From NCBI GenBank assembly GCA_030546905.1, contig JAUOPI010000001.1:248001-312000 (forward strand): a DNA stretch of 64,000 nt, in the 5' to 3' direction. Source of the stretch: Granulosicoccaceae sp. 1_MG-2023 (GTDB lineage: Bacteria > Pseudomonadota > Gammaproteobacteria > Granulosicoccales > Granulosicoccaceae). Positions 38,113-47,710 of the stretch are shown here, piece after piece. Under the pieces are notes generated by a model. That model ran no database searches. It was not told where the DNA came from and saw nothing but the letters and a program-made list of their open reading frames with translations. The first letter of the stretch is position 1, and each line of letters starts with the position of its first letter. Both the position numbers and the translations under genes were made by a program.

Positions 38113-40272
38113 GTGAGCCAAGTGCCGGAACGACGACCGTCACCCTACCCTGGTCAGGAAGAGATCAACGGCCTTCTGCGTTCGCTGGAAGGCCGTTTCA
38201 ATGAAGTTCAGCTCGATACGATCTACGACGCCTATCTGCTGGCGGCCGAAGCTCATGACGGGCAAACCCGTAAATCGGGCGAAGCCTACATTTTCCACCC
38301 GCTTGCTGTTGCCCGCATTGTTGCGGAGATGAACCTCGATTCGCAGAGTGTTGTCTGCGCGATCCTCCACGACGTCCTTGAAGATACCGAGATCACCCGC
38401 GACGAGCTGGAAAGCCAGTTCGGCGAGGATGTGGCCAGTGTGGTCGACGGCCTGAGCAAGCTGACCTCGCTTGAGTTCAGTTCCGCTGTCGAAAAACAGG
38501 CCGCCAACTTCCAGAAAATGATGTTGGCCATGGTCCACGACATCCGCGTCATCCTGATCAAGCTGGCTGACCGGCTGCACAATATGCGCACGCTCGGGGT
38601 GATGATCCCCGAGAAAAAGCGCCGTATTGCCCGTGAAACCCTGGAAATCTTCGCGCCGATCGCCAACCGCCTCGGTATTTACGCGATCAAAAACGAGCTC
38701 GAAGACCTGGGCTTCAAGTCGTTGCATCCGATGCGCTACCGGATTCTCGAAGAAGCCGTCGGCCGCGCACGTATCAACCGCCGCCAGTTGGTGGAAAAAG
38801 TCGAGGAGCGGATCGCCGACAAGCTCAACGAGCAGGGCATCCGTGGCACGGTCAGAGGCCGTGAGAAACACCTCTACAGCCTTTACCTGAAAATGCGTGA
38901 CCGGCAGATGTCGTTCCAGGAAGTCTACGACGTCTACGCGCTGCGCGTGGTGGTGCCGAGTGAGTCCGATTGTTACCGCACGCTCGGCGTAGTGCATTCA
39001 GTACACAAGCCTGTCCCCGGCAAGTTCAAAGACTATATCGCCATTCCCAAAGCCAACGGCTATCAGTCGCTGCACACCATGTTGCAGCATCCGGCCGGCG
39101 TCCACGTGGAAGTGCAGATCCGCAGTCAGGACATGGACGAATACGCTGAAACCGGCGTAACTGCGCACTGGATTTACCGCGACGGAAGTAAGAGCACCGC
39201 GCAGCAGAACACCCGTCAGTGGCTGTCCAATCTGGCCGATATGCAGCAAAGCGCTGACACCGAGGTGGAATTCCTCGAGAACGTTAAAGTCGATCTGTTC
39301 CCGCGCGAGATCTATGTCTTCTCGCCCAAAAGCGATATCTACCAGTTGCCGAAAAATGCAACCCCGGTCGATTTTGCCTACGCCGTACACTCGCAGATCG
39401 GCAACACCTGTATTACGGCGAAGGTCGACAAACGTTGGGCCTCGCTCAGCACGCCGCTGAAATCCGGCCAGACTGTCGAAGTGGTCACCTCCGAGAACGC
39501 CACCCCTAGCCCGCTGTGGCTGAACTTTGTGGTTACCGCAAAAGCCCGTACGGCGATCCGCCACTACCTGAAAAACCTCGATCAGGCCAAGGCCAGCCAG
39601 TTTGGCCGCCGCCTGATTGACCGCGCACTCGGCCGTTACAGCCACAATATCGAAGACATCACTGAAGAACGCATGAATGTGATGCTCGACGAATTGCATC
39701 TGGCCGATACCGAAGCCCTGTTTGTCGATGTCGGGCTGGGCAATCATCTGCCGAGCCGGATTGCCGCCAGGCTGGTGGGGCATGAAAACAGCGAGGGTGA
39801 AACCGAACTGCCGAAACCGACCAACGAAAGCGGACCTTTGCTTGTCGAAGGGCGTGAAGGTTCGGTGTTGTCGCTGGCCAAATGTTGTCACCCGATCCCC
39901 GGTGATAATATCCAGGGCTTTATCACGCCGGGCAAAGGCGTTCTGGTACACCGCTCATCGTGCCGTAATATCAAGCGTTTTGCGCGACGTCCGCGTGAGT
40001 GGGTCAATGTGGAATGGTCGCCGGACTACAATGGCGATTTTCTGGCCGTGATTACCCTTGAGCTGGAAAACAAACCCGGCGCCCTGGCCCGGGTGGCGAC
40101 GACCTTGCACAGCATGCGTTCCAATATTGAAGACGTGGACATCGAAAACCCGGGCGACAAGAACACCGTCATGCGGTTTGCATTGACTGCGGAAAATCGT
40201 CACCATCTCGCCAGAATTATCCGCCGCCTGCGTAACCTGTCTTTGGTGCAGCGGGTGCGCCGCGACTACTGA
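38113..40272 (+). CDS. spoT: Bifunctional (p)ppGpp synthetase/hydrolase
   Basis: This 719-residue RelA/SpoT protein has an HD hydrolase domain (HPLAVARIVAEMNLDSQSV, HDVLEDTEI), a synthetase domain (PGKFKDYIAIPKANGYQSLHT), a TGS domain (YVFSPKSDIYQLPKNATPVDF) and a C-terminal ACT domain. In E. coli SpoT the synthetase motif is PGRVKDY and in Rel_Seq it is PGRFKDY; here it is PGKFKDY, a conservative change. The HD residues are intact, so it is likely to make and degrade (p)ppGpp. The start is GTG at 38113, 23 bases after rpoZ. The position next to recG is the one expected of SpoT. Confidence 0.95.
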   Translation: MSQVPERRPSPYPGQEEINGLLRSLEGRFNEVQLDTIYDAYLLAAEAHDGQTRKSGEAYIFHPLAVARIVAEMNLDSQSVVCAILHDVLEDTEITRDELESQFGEDVASVVDGLSKLTSLEFSSAVEKQAANFQKMMLAMVHDIRVILIKLADRLHNMRTLGVMIPEKKRRIARETLEIFAPIANRLGIYAIKNELEDLGFKSLHPMRYRILEEAVGRARINRRQLVEKVEERIADKLNEQGIRGTVRGREKHLYSLYLKMRDRQMSFQEVYDVYALRVVVPSESDCYRTLGVVHSVHKPVPGKFKDYIAIPKANGYQSLHTMLQHPAGVHVEVQIRSQDMDEYAETGVTAHWIYRDGSKSTAQQNTRQWLSNLADMQQSADTEVEFLENVKVDLFPREIYVFSPKSDIYQLPKNATPVDFAYAVHSQIGNTCITAKVDKRWASLSTPLKSGQTVEVVTSENATPSPLWLNFVVTAKARTAIRHYLKNLDQAKASQFGRRLIDRALGRYSHNIEDITEERMNVMLDELHLADTEALFVDVGLGNHLPSRIAARLVGHENSEGETELPKPTNESGPLLVEGREGSVLSLAKCCHPIPGDNIQGFITPGKGVLVHRSSCRNIKRFARRPREWVNVEWSPDYNGDFLAVITLELENKPGALARVATTLHSMRSNIEDVDIENPGDKNTVMRFALTAENRHHLARIIRRLRNLSLVQRVRRDY

Positions 40273-40327
40273 TAGCGTCGGTCTGACGGTATTGGTTCTC
40301 ACCGCTTCACTGTTTCGGGAGGGCAAT

Positions 40328-40465
40328 GTGTCCAACAAACGCATTTCCACAGTACAAGCCCCCGGCGCATATGCTCAGGCGCCACAGACCACCGGACTTG
40401 CATTTTCTGCCCGGGCGCTGACCCCGACAGCCGGCGCGGCCCCGGTTATGCCGCGCCCGGTTTAA
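40328..40465 (+). pseudogene. 45-codon ORF resembling a truncated ridA
   Basis: Between spoT and recG, where many gammaproteobacteria carry ridA (a 2-aminoacrylate/imine deaminase of about 128 residues), lies a GTG-initiated frame of 45 codons with a GGGAGGG ribosome site. The translated start, including VQAPGAYAQAPQTTGLAF and then LTPTAG, resembles the RidA N-terminus (AP..Y.QA......FVSGQIPL.P.TG). The catalytic part is missing: the frame stops at 40465 and recG starts at 40487. It may be a decayed remnant or a very short new protein. Confidence 0.5.
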
Positions 40466-40486
40466 ACGCACTGTAGTGACGGGCCT

Positions 40487-42598
40487 ATGAACAACTCCCC
40501 GACAGCGGCGCAAACCGTACGCACCACGCTGGCCGAAAAGCCGGTCACAGTACTCAAAGGCGTCGGCCCCAAGGTGCAGGAAAAGCTTGCCCGCCTGCAC
40601 ATCGAAACGGTTCAGGATGTCTTGTTTCATTTGCCCCTGCGCTATCAGGACCGCACCCGTATCACAGCCCTCGGTTCACTCTCGCCCGGCATGGAAGCGG
40701 TGGTCGATGTGGAAGTGAAAGTCGCCGATGTGATCTACCGGCGTCGCCGTTCCCTGCTGTGCAAGGTGGCGGACGGGACCGGCAGTCTGACGCTGCGTTT
40801 TTTCCATTTCAGCAAGGCTCAGCAGGAAAACCTCAAGCCTGGCACGCGACTGCGTTGTTTCGGTGAGGCTCGCCGTGGCCCCGCGGGACTGGAGATGGTG
40901 CATCCGGAGTACACGCTGCTGAGCGCGAATATGGATGTGGATGACTCGCTCACTGCTATCTATCCCACCACCGACGGACTCCACCAACTGACCTGGCGAA
41001 AGCTTACCGATCAGGCGCTGGCCTTGCTGTCTTCCAATCGCGTATTACAAGACTGGATGCCGGCGTCCGTGCTCGAGGGCTATGGATTTCCTGATCTGCG
41101 GCAGGCACTGATGACGGTGCATCGTCCGCAACCGGACGAAGATCTGGCCGCCCTGGCAGACGGTATGCATCCGGCCAACCGCCGACTGGCTTTTGAAGAG
41201 CTGATTGCGCACCGTCTGGGTTTGTTGGCGATGCGTGCGAAAACGCGCCGTCTTGAAGCGGCACCGATGCAGGTTGAAGGTAAACTGGCGACGGCTTTTA
41301 TCGGCAATTTGCCTTTCGATCCCACGGCCGCCCAGGCGCGCGTGATCGCTGAAATCAACACGGATTTAAATGCTGCCGAGCCCATGCTGCGGCTGGTTCA
41401 GGGCGATGTCGGCGCCGGTAAGACAGTGGTCGCGGCGGCAGCGGCAGCGCGCGCCGTGGAAGCGGGATTTCAGGTCGCGGTAATGGCCCCGACGGAAATC
41501 CTCGCTGAACAGCATCTGCTGAATTTTTCCGCTTGGTTCGAGGCCCTCGGTGTCAGTGTCGGTTGGCTGTCAGGCAAGATGACCGCAAAGCAGCGTCGCG
41601 ACAGTCTGGCCGCTGTCGCTGCCGGTACCGATCAGATCGTGGTCGGCACCCATGCCTTGTTTCAGGATGATGTGGTTTTCCATCGTCTGGGTCTGACGAT
41701 TATCGACGAGCAGCACCGCTTCGGCGTGCATCAACGTCTGGCCTTGCGTAACAAGGGCGCTGACGGCGACCTGACGCCGCATCAGCTGATCATGACGGCA
41801 ACACCGATACCGCGCACGCTGGCGATGACGGCCTATGCGGATCTGGATTGTTCGGTGATCGATGAGCTCCCGCCGGGACGCAAGCCTGTTACCACGGTGG
41901 CGGTGGCGACCTCCCGTCGTGCGGAAATCATTGAACGGGTGCGTCGCGCCATAGGCGAGGGGCGGCAGGTCTATTGGGTCTGTACTTTGATCGAAGAGTC
42001 CGACGCCTTGCAGGCGCAGGCCGCCGAAGACACGGCGAATGTGCTGATCGAAGCCTTGCCCGAATACAGTATCGCCCTGGTCCACGGGCGTATGAAGGCC
42101 AAAGAAAAAGACCTGGTGATGCAGGCATTTAAAAACCGCGAGGTCGATTTATTGGTGGCCACCACGGTTATCGAAGTGGGTGTGGACGTGCCGAATGCAT
42201 CGCTGATGATTATCGAAAACGCCGAGCGTCTGGGTTTGTCGCAGCTGCATCAGCTGCGTGGCCGGGTCGGGCGCGGCAGCGCTGAGAGCAGCTGCGTGCT
42301 GGTCTATCAGCCGCCCTTGTCGCAAACCGCGCGGGAGCGCATCGCCATTATGCGCGAGACCAACGACGGTTTTGTGATCGCCGAACGCGATCTGGAGATT
42401 CGTGGCGCCGGTGAATTACTCGGCACACGCCAGACCGGTCTGGCCGGTTTCCGTATTGCAGATCTGGCACGCGACGACGACCTGCTGGATCCGGTCAGCG
42501 AAGCCGCAGCACTGATTGTTGAACAACACCCCGAGGCGGTCGCGCCATTGATCAAGCGCTGGATCGGCGAGGAAAAACGCGAGTACGGCGGCGTCTGA
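40487..42598 (+). CDS. recG: ATP-dependent DNA helicase RecG
   Basis: This 703-residue helicase rewinds and reverses stalled replication forks. It has an N-terminal wedge/OB region, Walker A GDVGAGKTVVA, the DEQH-box region IIDEQHRFGVHQR, and motif VI QLRGRVGRG. It has the typical length (about 690). The start is ATG 40487. It ends the gmk-rpoZ-spoT group and converges on an Lrp-type gene; a hairpin lies over its stop (42597-42628). Confidence 0.96.
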   Translation: MNNSPTAAQTVRTTLAEKPVTVLKGVGPKVQEKLARLHIETVQDVLFHLPLRYQDRTRITALGSLSPGMEAVVDVEVKVADVIYRRRRSLLCKVADGTGSLTLRFFHFSKAQQENLKPGTRLRCFGEARRGPAGLEMVHPEYTLLSANMDVDDSLTAIYPTTDGLHQLTWRKLTDQALALLSSNRVLQDWMPASVLEGYGFPDLRQALMTVHRPQPDEDLAALADGMHPANRRLAFEELIAHRLGLLAMRAKTRRLEAAPMQVEGKLATAFIGNLPFDPTAAQARVIAEINTDLNAAEPMLRLVQGDVGAGKTVVAAAAAARAVEAGFQVAVMAPTEILAEQHLLNFSAWFEALGVSVGWLSGKMTAKQRRDSLAAVAAGTDQIVVGTHALFQDDVVFHRLGLTIIDEQHRFGVHQRLALRNKGADGDLTPHQLIMTATPIPRTLAMTAYADLDCSVIDELPPGRKPVTTVAVATSRRAEIIERVRRAIGEGRQVYWVCTLIEESDALQAQAAEDTANVLIEALPEYSIALVHGRMKAKEKDLVMQAFKNREVDLLVATTVIEVGVDVPNASLMIIENAERLGLSQLHQLRGRVGRGSAESSCVLVYQPPLSQTARERIAIMRETNDGFVIAERDLEIRGAGELLGTRQTGLAGFRIADLARDDDLLDPVSEAAALIVEQHPEAVAPLIKRWIGEEKREYGGV

Positions 42599-42628
42599 AT
42601 CCGCTTTATCTGCCAAAGCGGCGGATTC
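42597..42628. repeat. Hairpin at the recG 3' end
   Basis: GAATCCGC (42597-42604) pairs with GCGGATTC (42621-42628), or CCGCTTT (42601-42607) with AAAGCGG (42615-42621). It overlaps the recG stop and lacks a T-run, so it may be a weak terminator. Confidence 0.35.
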
Positions 42629-42670
42629 TGTCCGCACGACGGGCGGGCTACGCAAACCGCCTTTGCCGGC

Positions 42671-43159
42671 TCACTCGATGGGCAGATGGCTGCCGGACTT
42701 GATCGCTTTGACGGCGATCTGTGTCTCAATCGCCCGCACGCCGGGAATGCGGCGGATAACATTAATCCGCTCGGAGAACTCATCCAGATCGCGGAACACC
42801 ATCTGCAGCAGATAATCCATGTTGCCGGTGATGCAGTGGCAGCTTTGCACCCAGTCCAGATCATTAACAATGGATTCAAAGGCGTCGGTCAGCGCCAGAT
42901 CATGGCTGGAAAATGACACCTGCGTAAACGCTGTTACCGTAAAACCCAGCTTGCGGGGCGAAATAACCGCTCGGTATTCCTCAATAAAGCCGTTGCTTTC
43001 CAAGGATTTCCAACGCCGCCAACAGGGCGTTTCGCTGAGATTAATCTCCTCGGCCAGCCGCGCATTGCTCAGGCGCCCGTCCTGCTGCAGCCGTTTGAGA
43101 ATCGCCAGGTCCGTCTTATCCAGATTAATTGAGGAAGAATCTTGCTTATCTGATCCCAT
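42671..43159 (-). CDS. Lrp/AsnC-family transcription regulator
   Basis: This 162-residue protein has an N-terminal winged helix (DKTDLAILKRLQQDGRLSNARLAEEINLSETPCWRRWKSLE) and a C-terminal RAM domain for amino-acid binding (DWVQSCHCITGNMDYLLQMVF). Lrp-type proteins sense amino acids and control their uptake and use. It lies downstream of putP on the same strand but behind a terminator, so it is likely to have its own promoter. Control of putP is possible but not shown. Confidence 0.9.
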   Translation of the reverse strand: MGSDKQDSSSINLDKTDLAILKRLQQDGRLSNARLAEEINLSETPCWRRWKSLESNGFIEEYRAVISPRKLGFTVTAFTQVSFSSHDLALTDAFESIVNDLDWVQSCHCITGNMDYLLQMVFRDLDEFSERINVIRRIPGVRAIETQIAVKAIKSGSHLPIE

Positions 43160-43331
43160 GTTGAGACTACTCCTCTAATGAATGCTGTTTTTGTGCTTGT
43201 TATACCGAACTATAACCCAAGCTCCCGGCGCTTTATTGAAAAGCCTTGGGACTGAAGGCAATAGGCCTGAAACCGGTGGATAAGGCTTGAGCGGCAGCAC
43301 TGCCTCCGGGGGCTGTTATCTTGTCAGATAT

Positions 43332-43362
43332 AAAAAAGGCGCCCCGAAGGGCGCCTTTTTTT
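43332..43362. terminator. Bidirectional terminator after putP
   Basis: The stem GGCGCCC/GGGCGCC (43338-43344 and 43349-43355) has a CGAA loop and is followed by seven T; an A-run precedes it. It ends putP on the minus strand before the Lrp-type gene. Confidence 0.92.
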
Positions 43363-43386
43363 GCTGTGGCCGGGGGCCGTCCGGGT

Positions 43387-44877
43387 TTACAGCTTCTCCA
43401 GCATGTTGTTGTGCTGGGCGCGGATTTCTTCTCCGGGTTCGGCGTCGAACAGGGAAACCAGCACTACGGCAAGAGTGGCGAAGAGGATACCGGGGACGAT
43501 CTCGTAGAGATCAAACAGGCCACCGGAAAGCTGTTTCCAGATCACCACTGTCAGCGCACCGACGACAATACCGGCGAGGGCACCGTTGCGGGTCATACGC
43601 GGCCAGTAGAGGCTCAGCAGCAGTGCCGGGCCAAAGGCGGCGCCGAAGCCGGCCCAGGCATAGGAGACCAGATTGAGGACGCTGGAATCCGGGTTAAAGG
43701 CCAGCATCAGGGCCACCACGGACAAGACCAATACCGCTGCCCGGCCAACATTGACGATTTCTGTCGGACCGGCATTGGGACGGAACAGTTTTTTGTAAAA
43801 GTCTTCCGCCAGAGCCGATGAGGACACCAGCAGCTGGGAATCGGCGGTACTCATAATCGCCGCCAGAATCGCCGCCAGCAGGATGCCGGCAATCACCGGA
43901 TGAAAGGCGGCGTTGACGAGGACCATAAAGATTTTCTCCCCGTCGCTCACATCGCCGCTCATATGGCCGTTGACATAGACCAGCCCGGCCAGTCCGACGC
44001 CGATGGCACCGGCCATGGACAGACCTGACCAGATCACCGCGATACGGCGTGCTGTGGGGATCTCTTCGTTGCTGCGGGAGGCTTTGAAACGCGCCAGAAT
44101 ATGCGGCTGACCGAAGTAGCCCAGGCCCCAGGCGACCAGCGAGACGATACTGATCCAGCTCAGGGCATTACCGTCTTTGTCGTTGAACAACGTCAGCAGT
44201 TGCGGGTTCAGCTCCCGCAGCGATTCGAACATGGCATTCCAGCCGCCATCCATTTGCATCACCATGACCGGCACGATCAGCAGCGCCGCGGCCATCAGCA
44301 GGCCTTGTATCAGGTCCGTCCAGGAGACCGCGAGAAAGCCGCCGAACAGGGTGTAGGAGACCACGCAGACCGTACCGACGATCACAGCGATGCTGTAGTC
44401 CATGCCGAAGACGCTCTCGAACAACTTGCCGCCGGCGACCAGCCCCGAGCTGGTGTAGAACAGAAAAAACAGCAGAATGAAAAACGCTGAGATCACCTGC
44501 AGCAGGCGCGAGTTGTCGCGGAAACGGTTAGCAAAGTACTCGGGCAAGGTCAGGGAGTCGTTGGCCACGATGCTGTAGGTGCGCAGCCGCTTGGCCGCGA
44601 ACAGCCAGTTGGCCCAGGTGCCGGCCAGCAGGCCGCCGGCCAGCCAGAACGCTTCGAAACCCGAGGCATAGGCGTAGCCGGGCAGCCCGAGCAACAGCCA
44701 GCCGCTCATGTCAGAAGCGCCGGCTGACAGCGCAGCCGGCCAGGGGCCGAGAGAACGGCCACCCAGAAAATAGTCGGAGGAGTTGCTGGTACGCCGGTAG
44801 GCGTAAAAGCCGATCCCCAACATCACAATCAGGTAGACGACAAAGGTGGCGTAGATGGCGAGGTTGTTATCGGTCAT
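43387..44877 (-). CDS. putP: Sodium/proline symporter
   Basis: This 496-residue member of the sodium:solute symporter family has about 12-13 membrane helices. It carries SSDYFLGGRSLGPWPAALSAGASDMSGWLLLGLPGYAY near residue 32 and GLGYFGQPHILARF and SMAGAIGVGLAGL later, as in PutP. It imports proline with sodium, for use as nutrient or osmoprotectant. No put catabolic gene (putA) is near. The start is ATG 44877. Confidence 0.94.
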   Translation of the reverse strand: MTDNNLAIYATFVVYLIVMLGIGFYAYRRTSNSSDYFLGGRSLGPWPAALSAGASDMSGWLLLGLPGYAYASGFEAFWLAGGLLAGTWANWLFAAKRLRTYSIVANDSLTLPEYFANRFRDNSRLLQVISAFFILLFFLFYTSSGLVAGGKLFESVFGMDYSIAVIVGTVCVVSYTLFGGFLAVSWTDLIQGLLMAAALLIVPVMVMQMDGGWNAMFESLRELNPQLLTLFNDKDGNALSWISIVSLVAWGLGYFGQPHILARFKASRSNEEIPTARRIAVIWSGLSMAGAIGVGLAGLVYVNGHMSGDVSDGEKIFMVLVNAAFHPVIAGILLAAILAAIMSTADSQLLVSSSALAEDFYKKLFRPNAGPTEIVNVGRAAVLVLSVVALMLAFNPDSSVLNLVSYAWAGFGAAFGPALLLSLYWPRMTRNGALAGIVVGALTVVIWKQLSGGLFDLYEIVPGILFATLAVVLVSLFDAEPGEEIRAQHNNMLEKL

Positions 44878-45197
44878 GTTGAAGTCTCTTTATCGTTGGG
44901 CCCGGAGGCCGGAACGTGTCTGCAGGTGCTTCGGCGCGGTGTTGCGCTTGCCTGCGGACCCGATGTAGTTGCTGGCGGTTCAGTGCGCGGAGCCGATTCC
45001 CAGTGGCCGTAGGGGCTGCGGCGTTCAGGAAAAGAATTCTTGCGTATCTGATCCGTTTTTGAGTGTATTCCTCCAAAAAACGTGACTCTGGCGCTTGTTA
45101 TAGCAAGGACATTTCGGGGGCTCAACATAAAATAATGCCGTTGAATCTGAATCAACGGCCGCTCCGGCCGGCGCGCAAAGCGCGGGGAATCTGACCA
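44878..45197. other. Intergenic region between putP and a LysE-type gene
   Basis: This 320-base stretch lies between two divergent genes and holds no coding region. It contains the perfect 8-bp inverted repeat GCCGTTGA/TCAACGGC (45137-45159) and a short GC-rich hairpin (45157-45169) just before the LysE-type start. No clear promoter pair could be assigned. Confidence 0.55.
45137..45159. repeat. Perfect 8-bp inverted repeat before the LysE-type gene
   Basis: GCCGTTGA (45137-45144) and TCAACGGC (45152-45159) flank seven bases. The site ends 38 bases before the start of the LysE-type gene, in a position for an operator. Confidence 0.4.
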
Positions 45198-45800
45198 ATG
45201 CTGAGCCTTTACCTGAACTTTTCTGCGTTTGCCTTCGCAGCTTCCATCACGCCCGGACCGACCAATCTGATCTCGCTGATGATCGGCACGCGCCGCGGTG
45301 CGCCGGCTGCGCTGCCTTTTATTCTCGGCGCCTCATTCAGCATGGCGCTGATTCTCTGGCTGTCGGGCATGGGCCTGGCGCCCTGGATCGGACGTTATCC
45401 CTGGCTCAGGACCGGGCTGACGCTGGCCGGTGCGCTGTGGATGAGTTATCTGGCCTGGAAGCTGGCTTTTGCCAAATCAGTGACGAGTACGCAGACGCAC
45501 AGGACGCAGACGCCGGGCTGGTTGCAGGGGGCGGGCTTGCAATGGGTGAATCCGAAAACCTGGATGATGGCTCTGTCGACGCTGTCCTTGTTCGCCCTGC
45601 CCGGTGCGGACGGCTTACATCATGTATCGCGTCTGGCTTTGATCTTTTTTGTGGTGGCGGTTCCCTGTCAGCTGGTCTGGGGTTGTCTGGGGCAATCGGC
45701 CAGCCGTCTGCAGCAATTCTCCCGCTGGGAAGCGTGGATTAACCGCACCCTGGCGCTGGCCTTGTTGCTGATCGTCTGGGGCGCTGTGTTGGCAGACTGA
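45198..45800 (+). CDS. LysE-family amino acid exporter
   Basis: This 200-residue inner-membrane protein has about six hydrophobic helices. It opens with the family pattern ITPGPTNLISLMIGTRRG and contains LQWVNPKTWMMALST, the conserved NPK of the LysE/RhtB family. It exports an amino acid, homoserine lactone or related compound; the substrate cannot be read from the sequence. It is divergent from putP and converges on the GNAT gene. Confidence 0.92.
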   Translation: MLSLYLNFSAFAFAASITPGPTNLISLMIGTRRGAPAALPFILGASFSMALILWLSGMGLAPWIGRYPWLRTGLTLAGALWMSYLAWKLAFAKSVTSTQTHRTQTPGWLQGAGLQWVNPKTWMMALSTLSLFALPGADGLHHVSRLALIFFVVAVPCQLVWGCLGQSASRLQQFSRWEAWINRTLALALLLIVWGAVLAD

Positions 45801-45817
45801 GCTGCGAGCACAGGCGA

Positions 45818-46324
45818 TCAGGCGAGGCGGATTGTGTAGCTCAGCTGATCGGCTACGGGTTCGTCGCCGGTGATATGGAAGCCGCACTTCGCAAGAACCC
45901 GCTGTGAGCCGGTATTGCCGCTTGCGATGCCGCCGGTCAGCGTCTGTACACCGTTCTCACGGCTGCGTTTGACCACACCGCGGACCAGCTCGCTGGCATA
46001 ACCGTGTCCCCAGGCCGGTTCCTTCAGCAGATAACCCAGACGCAGATGCGGGCCGTGCTCGTGGCCCGAGAGAATAAGAAAGCCGATGGCCTGTTTGTCG
46101 GATTTGCTGACGATCAGATAGGTGGAGCCTTCCTTGTCGCGCTCGCTGAGCCATTGCGCGGCGCGTTGCCGCGTATACCTGCCTTGCCAGGCCGGTGGCA
46201 GGCATTGGGTAACCTGCGGTGTGAGTATCTCCTGCACGGCCGCTACCGCGTCCTGCGAAGCCCATTGCGTGCTGTCCAGCGAATGCCATTCGTCAACCAG
46301 AAGCCGTTCCGTTGCAAACTGCAT
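45818..46324 (-). CDS. GNAT-family N-acetyltransferase
   Basis: This 168-residue acetyltransferase of the RimJ/RimL-like GNAT type has the acetyl-CoA-binding region LGYLLKEPAWGHGYASELVRGVVKRS and the ending GSQRVLAKCGFHITG. The substrate is unknown. I chose ATG 46324 (MQFATERLLVDEWHS, the usual GNAT opening) rather than the ATG 27 codons upstream, which would add sequence unlike the family. It converges on the LysE-type gene with a 17-base gap. Confidence 0.88.
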   Translation of the reverse strand: MQFATERLLVDEWHSLDSTQWASQDAVAAVQEILTPQVTQCLPPAWQGRYTRQRAAQWLSERDKEGSTYLIVSKSDKQAIGFLILSGHEHGPHLRLGYLLKEPAWGHGYASELVRGVVKRSRENGVQTLTGGIASGNTGSQRVLAKCGFHITGDEPVADQLSYTIRLA

Positions 46325-46435
46325 AGTCTTAACCTGCGTTTTGTATCCCTGTCGAACAGGGAAAAGACCCGGCGGGTCTGAGATCAAGTTAGCAGAAAGC
46401 GGCACTGCTGTGATGTTTTATGGTGTAACGTCACA

Positions 46436-47035
46436 TTATCCTGCACGGTGCAGGTTTTTTGCCCGCTTCAGCAATAGCAGCAACAGGCCGCAGAGTGCCC
46501 CGCTGAGCGCGCCGTACAGATGCGCATCGACCACCACATGACCTCCGGCCATGGCGGCGCTGCCCGGCACGGAACCCATGACTTGCTCCCAGCCCAGTTT
46601 CGCGATCACCAGTGCCAGCAGCACCGAACCGGAGAGCGGGTAGCGACGCAGGTCTGCCAGCGCACCGGCGATCATCAGCCCGTGCAGGGCTCCGGAAAAG
46701 CCCACATACCAGCGCAGCTCCGGATTCAGATAATACAGCCCCAGACCGACACCGGCGCAGCTGGCGGTAATAATGAGCAACCACTGCGGCAGTGAATAAA
46801 GGCGCCAGAAAAGCAGTGCAATCATTGCCAGCCCGCTCATATTCATCAGCCAGTGGGACAGGCCGAGGTGAACAAAATTGCCGCTCAGTAATAACCACCA
46901 TTGACCCATTCCGATTGCCGTGCGGTCAAAGCGGAGACTGTCCGCGTAGCCGCCCAGTTGCAGCAACAGGCTGATCAGGCCGAGCAAAAGCGGTAGGTAG
47001 TAGGTGCGTAACAAGGAATGGAGAGAATTTTGCAA
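46436..47035 (-). CDS. rrtA: Rhombosortase (GlyGly-CTERM processing intramembrane protease)
   Basis: This rhomboid-like serine protease has about six membrane helices and about 199 residues. The active-site serine is in GFSGALHG and the histidine in VVDAHLYGALSG; the GNFVHLGLSHWLMNMSGL helix is typical. Rhombosortases cut the C-terminal GlyGly-CTERM anchor of proteins that then leave by the type II system. The start is uncertain: TTG 47035 gives the family-like N-terminus, whereas the next ATG upstream (47122) adds residues unlike the family. It is divergent from gspG. Confidence 0.88.
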   Translation of the reverse strand: MQNSLHSLLRTYYLPLLLGLISLLLQLGGYADSLRFDRTAIGMGQWWLLLSGNFVHLGLSHWLMNMSGLAMIALLFWRLYSLPQWLLIITASCAGVGLGLYYLNPELRWYVGFSGALHGLMIAGALADLRRYPLSGSVLLALVIAKLGWEQVMGSVPGSAAMAGGHVVVDAHLYGALSGALCGLLLLLLKRAKNLHRAG

Positions 47036-47222
47036 GATGGCGTCTCTGCAGTGGCAACTGATTAAATTTAAACAAGGTTGGCCGACATGGCTGCGGCTGA
47101 GCCTGCGCAAAACCGATGCCATGCTATGCTCAACACGATTTGCCGTAAACGCCTCTTTGACCGGGGCGATGGCACAGCGCCGCGGGCGCATATGTATTTT
47201 GGATCAAGGGAGTTTACAAGCA

Positions 47223-47663
47223 ATGAAGTCAAACCGTCGCGTCAAAAAGCAGACTGGTTTTACACTGATCGAGATTATGGTGGTGGTCGCCATCATCGGC
47301 ATTCTTGCCGCCGTCGTCGGCCCGCAGATCTTCGATCGCCCGGACGAAGCGCGTCAGGTCAAAGCGCGTCAGGACATCGGTACCCTGGTGCAGGCGCTGG
47401 AGCTTTATCGTCTGGATAACTTTGTTTACCCGTCGACCGAGCAGGGCCTGCAGGCACTGGTTGAAGAACCCAGCGGTGACCCGGAGCCGGCCAACTGGAA
47501 AGAAGGCGGCTATATCAAGAAAGTCCCGAACGATCCCTGGGGTCGTGAATATGATTACATCAGCCCCGGCGAGGAAAGTGATTTTGACATCATTTCCTAC
47601 GGCCGCGACGGCGTCGAGGGCGGTGAAGGCTTCGACAGCGATCTGACCAGCAACGATCTCTGA
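47223..47663 (+). CDS. gspG: Type II secretion major pseudopilin GspG
   Basis: This 146-residue pseudopilin builds the periplasmic pseudopilus. The prepilin cleavage and methylation site is QTG/FTLIEIMVVVAIIGIL, followed by PQIFDRPDEARQVKARQDI and the C-terminal NDPWGREY and GRDGVEGGEGFDSDL calcium-binding region. ATG 47223 with GGGAG upstream is chosen; the longer upstream frame is spurious. It is the first of eight consecutive gsp genes on the + strand. Confidence 0.97.
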   Translation: MKSNRRVKKQTGFTLIEIMVVVAIIGILAAVVGPQIFDRPDEARQVKARQDIGTLVQALELYRLDNFVYPSTEQGLQALVEEPSGDPEPANWKEGGYIKKVPNDPWGREYDYISPGEESDFDIISYGRDGVEGGEGFDSDLTSNDL

Positions 47664-47710
47664 GCCGTGACATGACGGGCGGGTCTGTTGACCCGCCGCG
47701 CCGCATCCCC

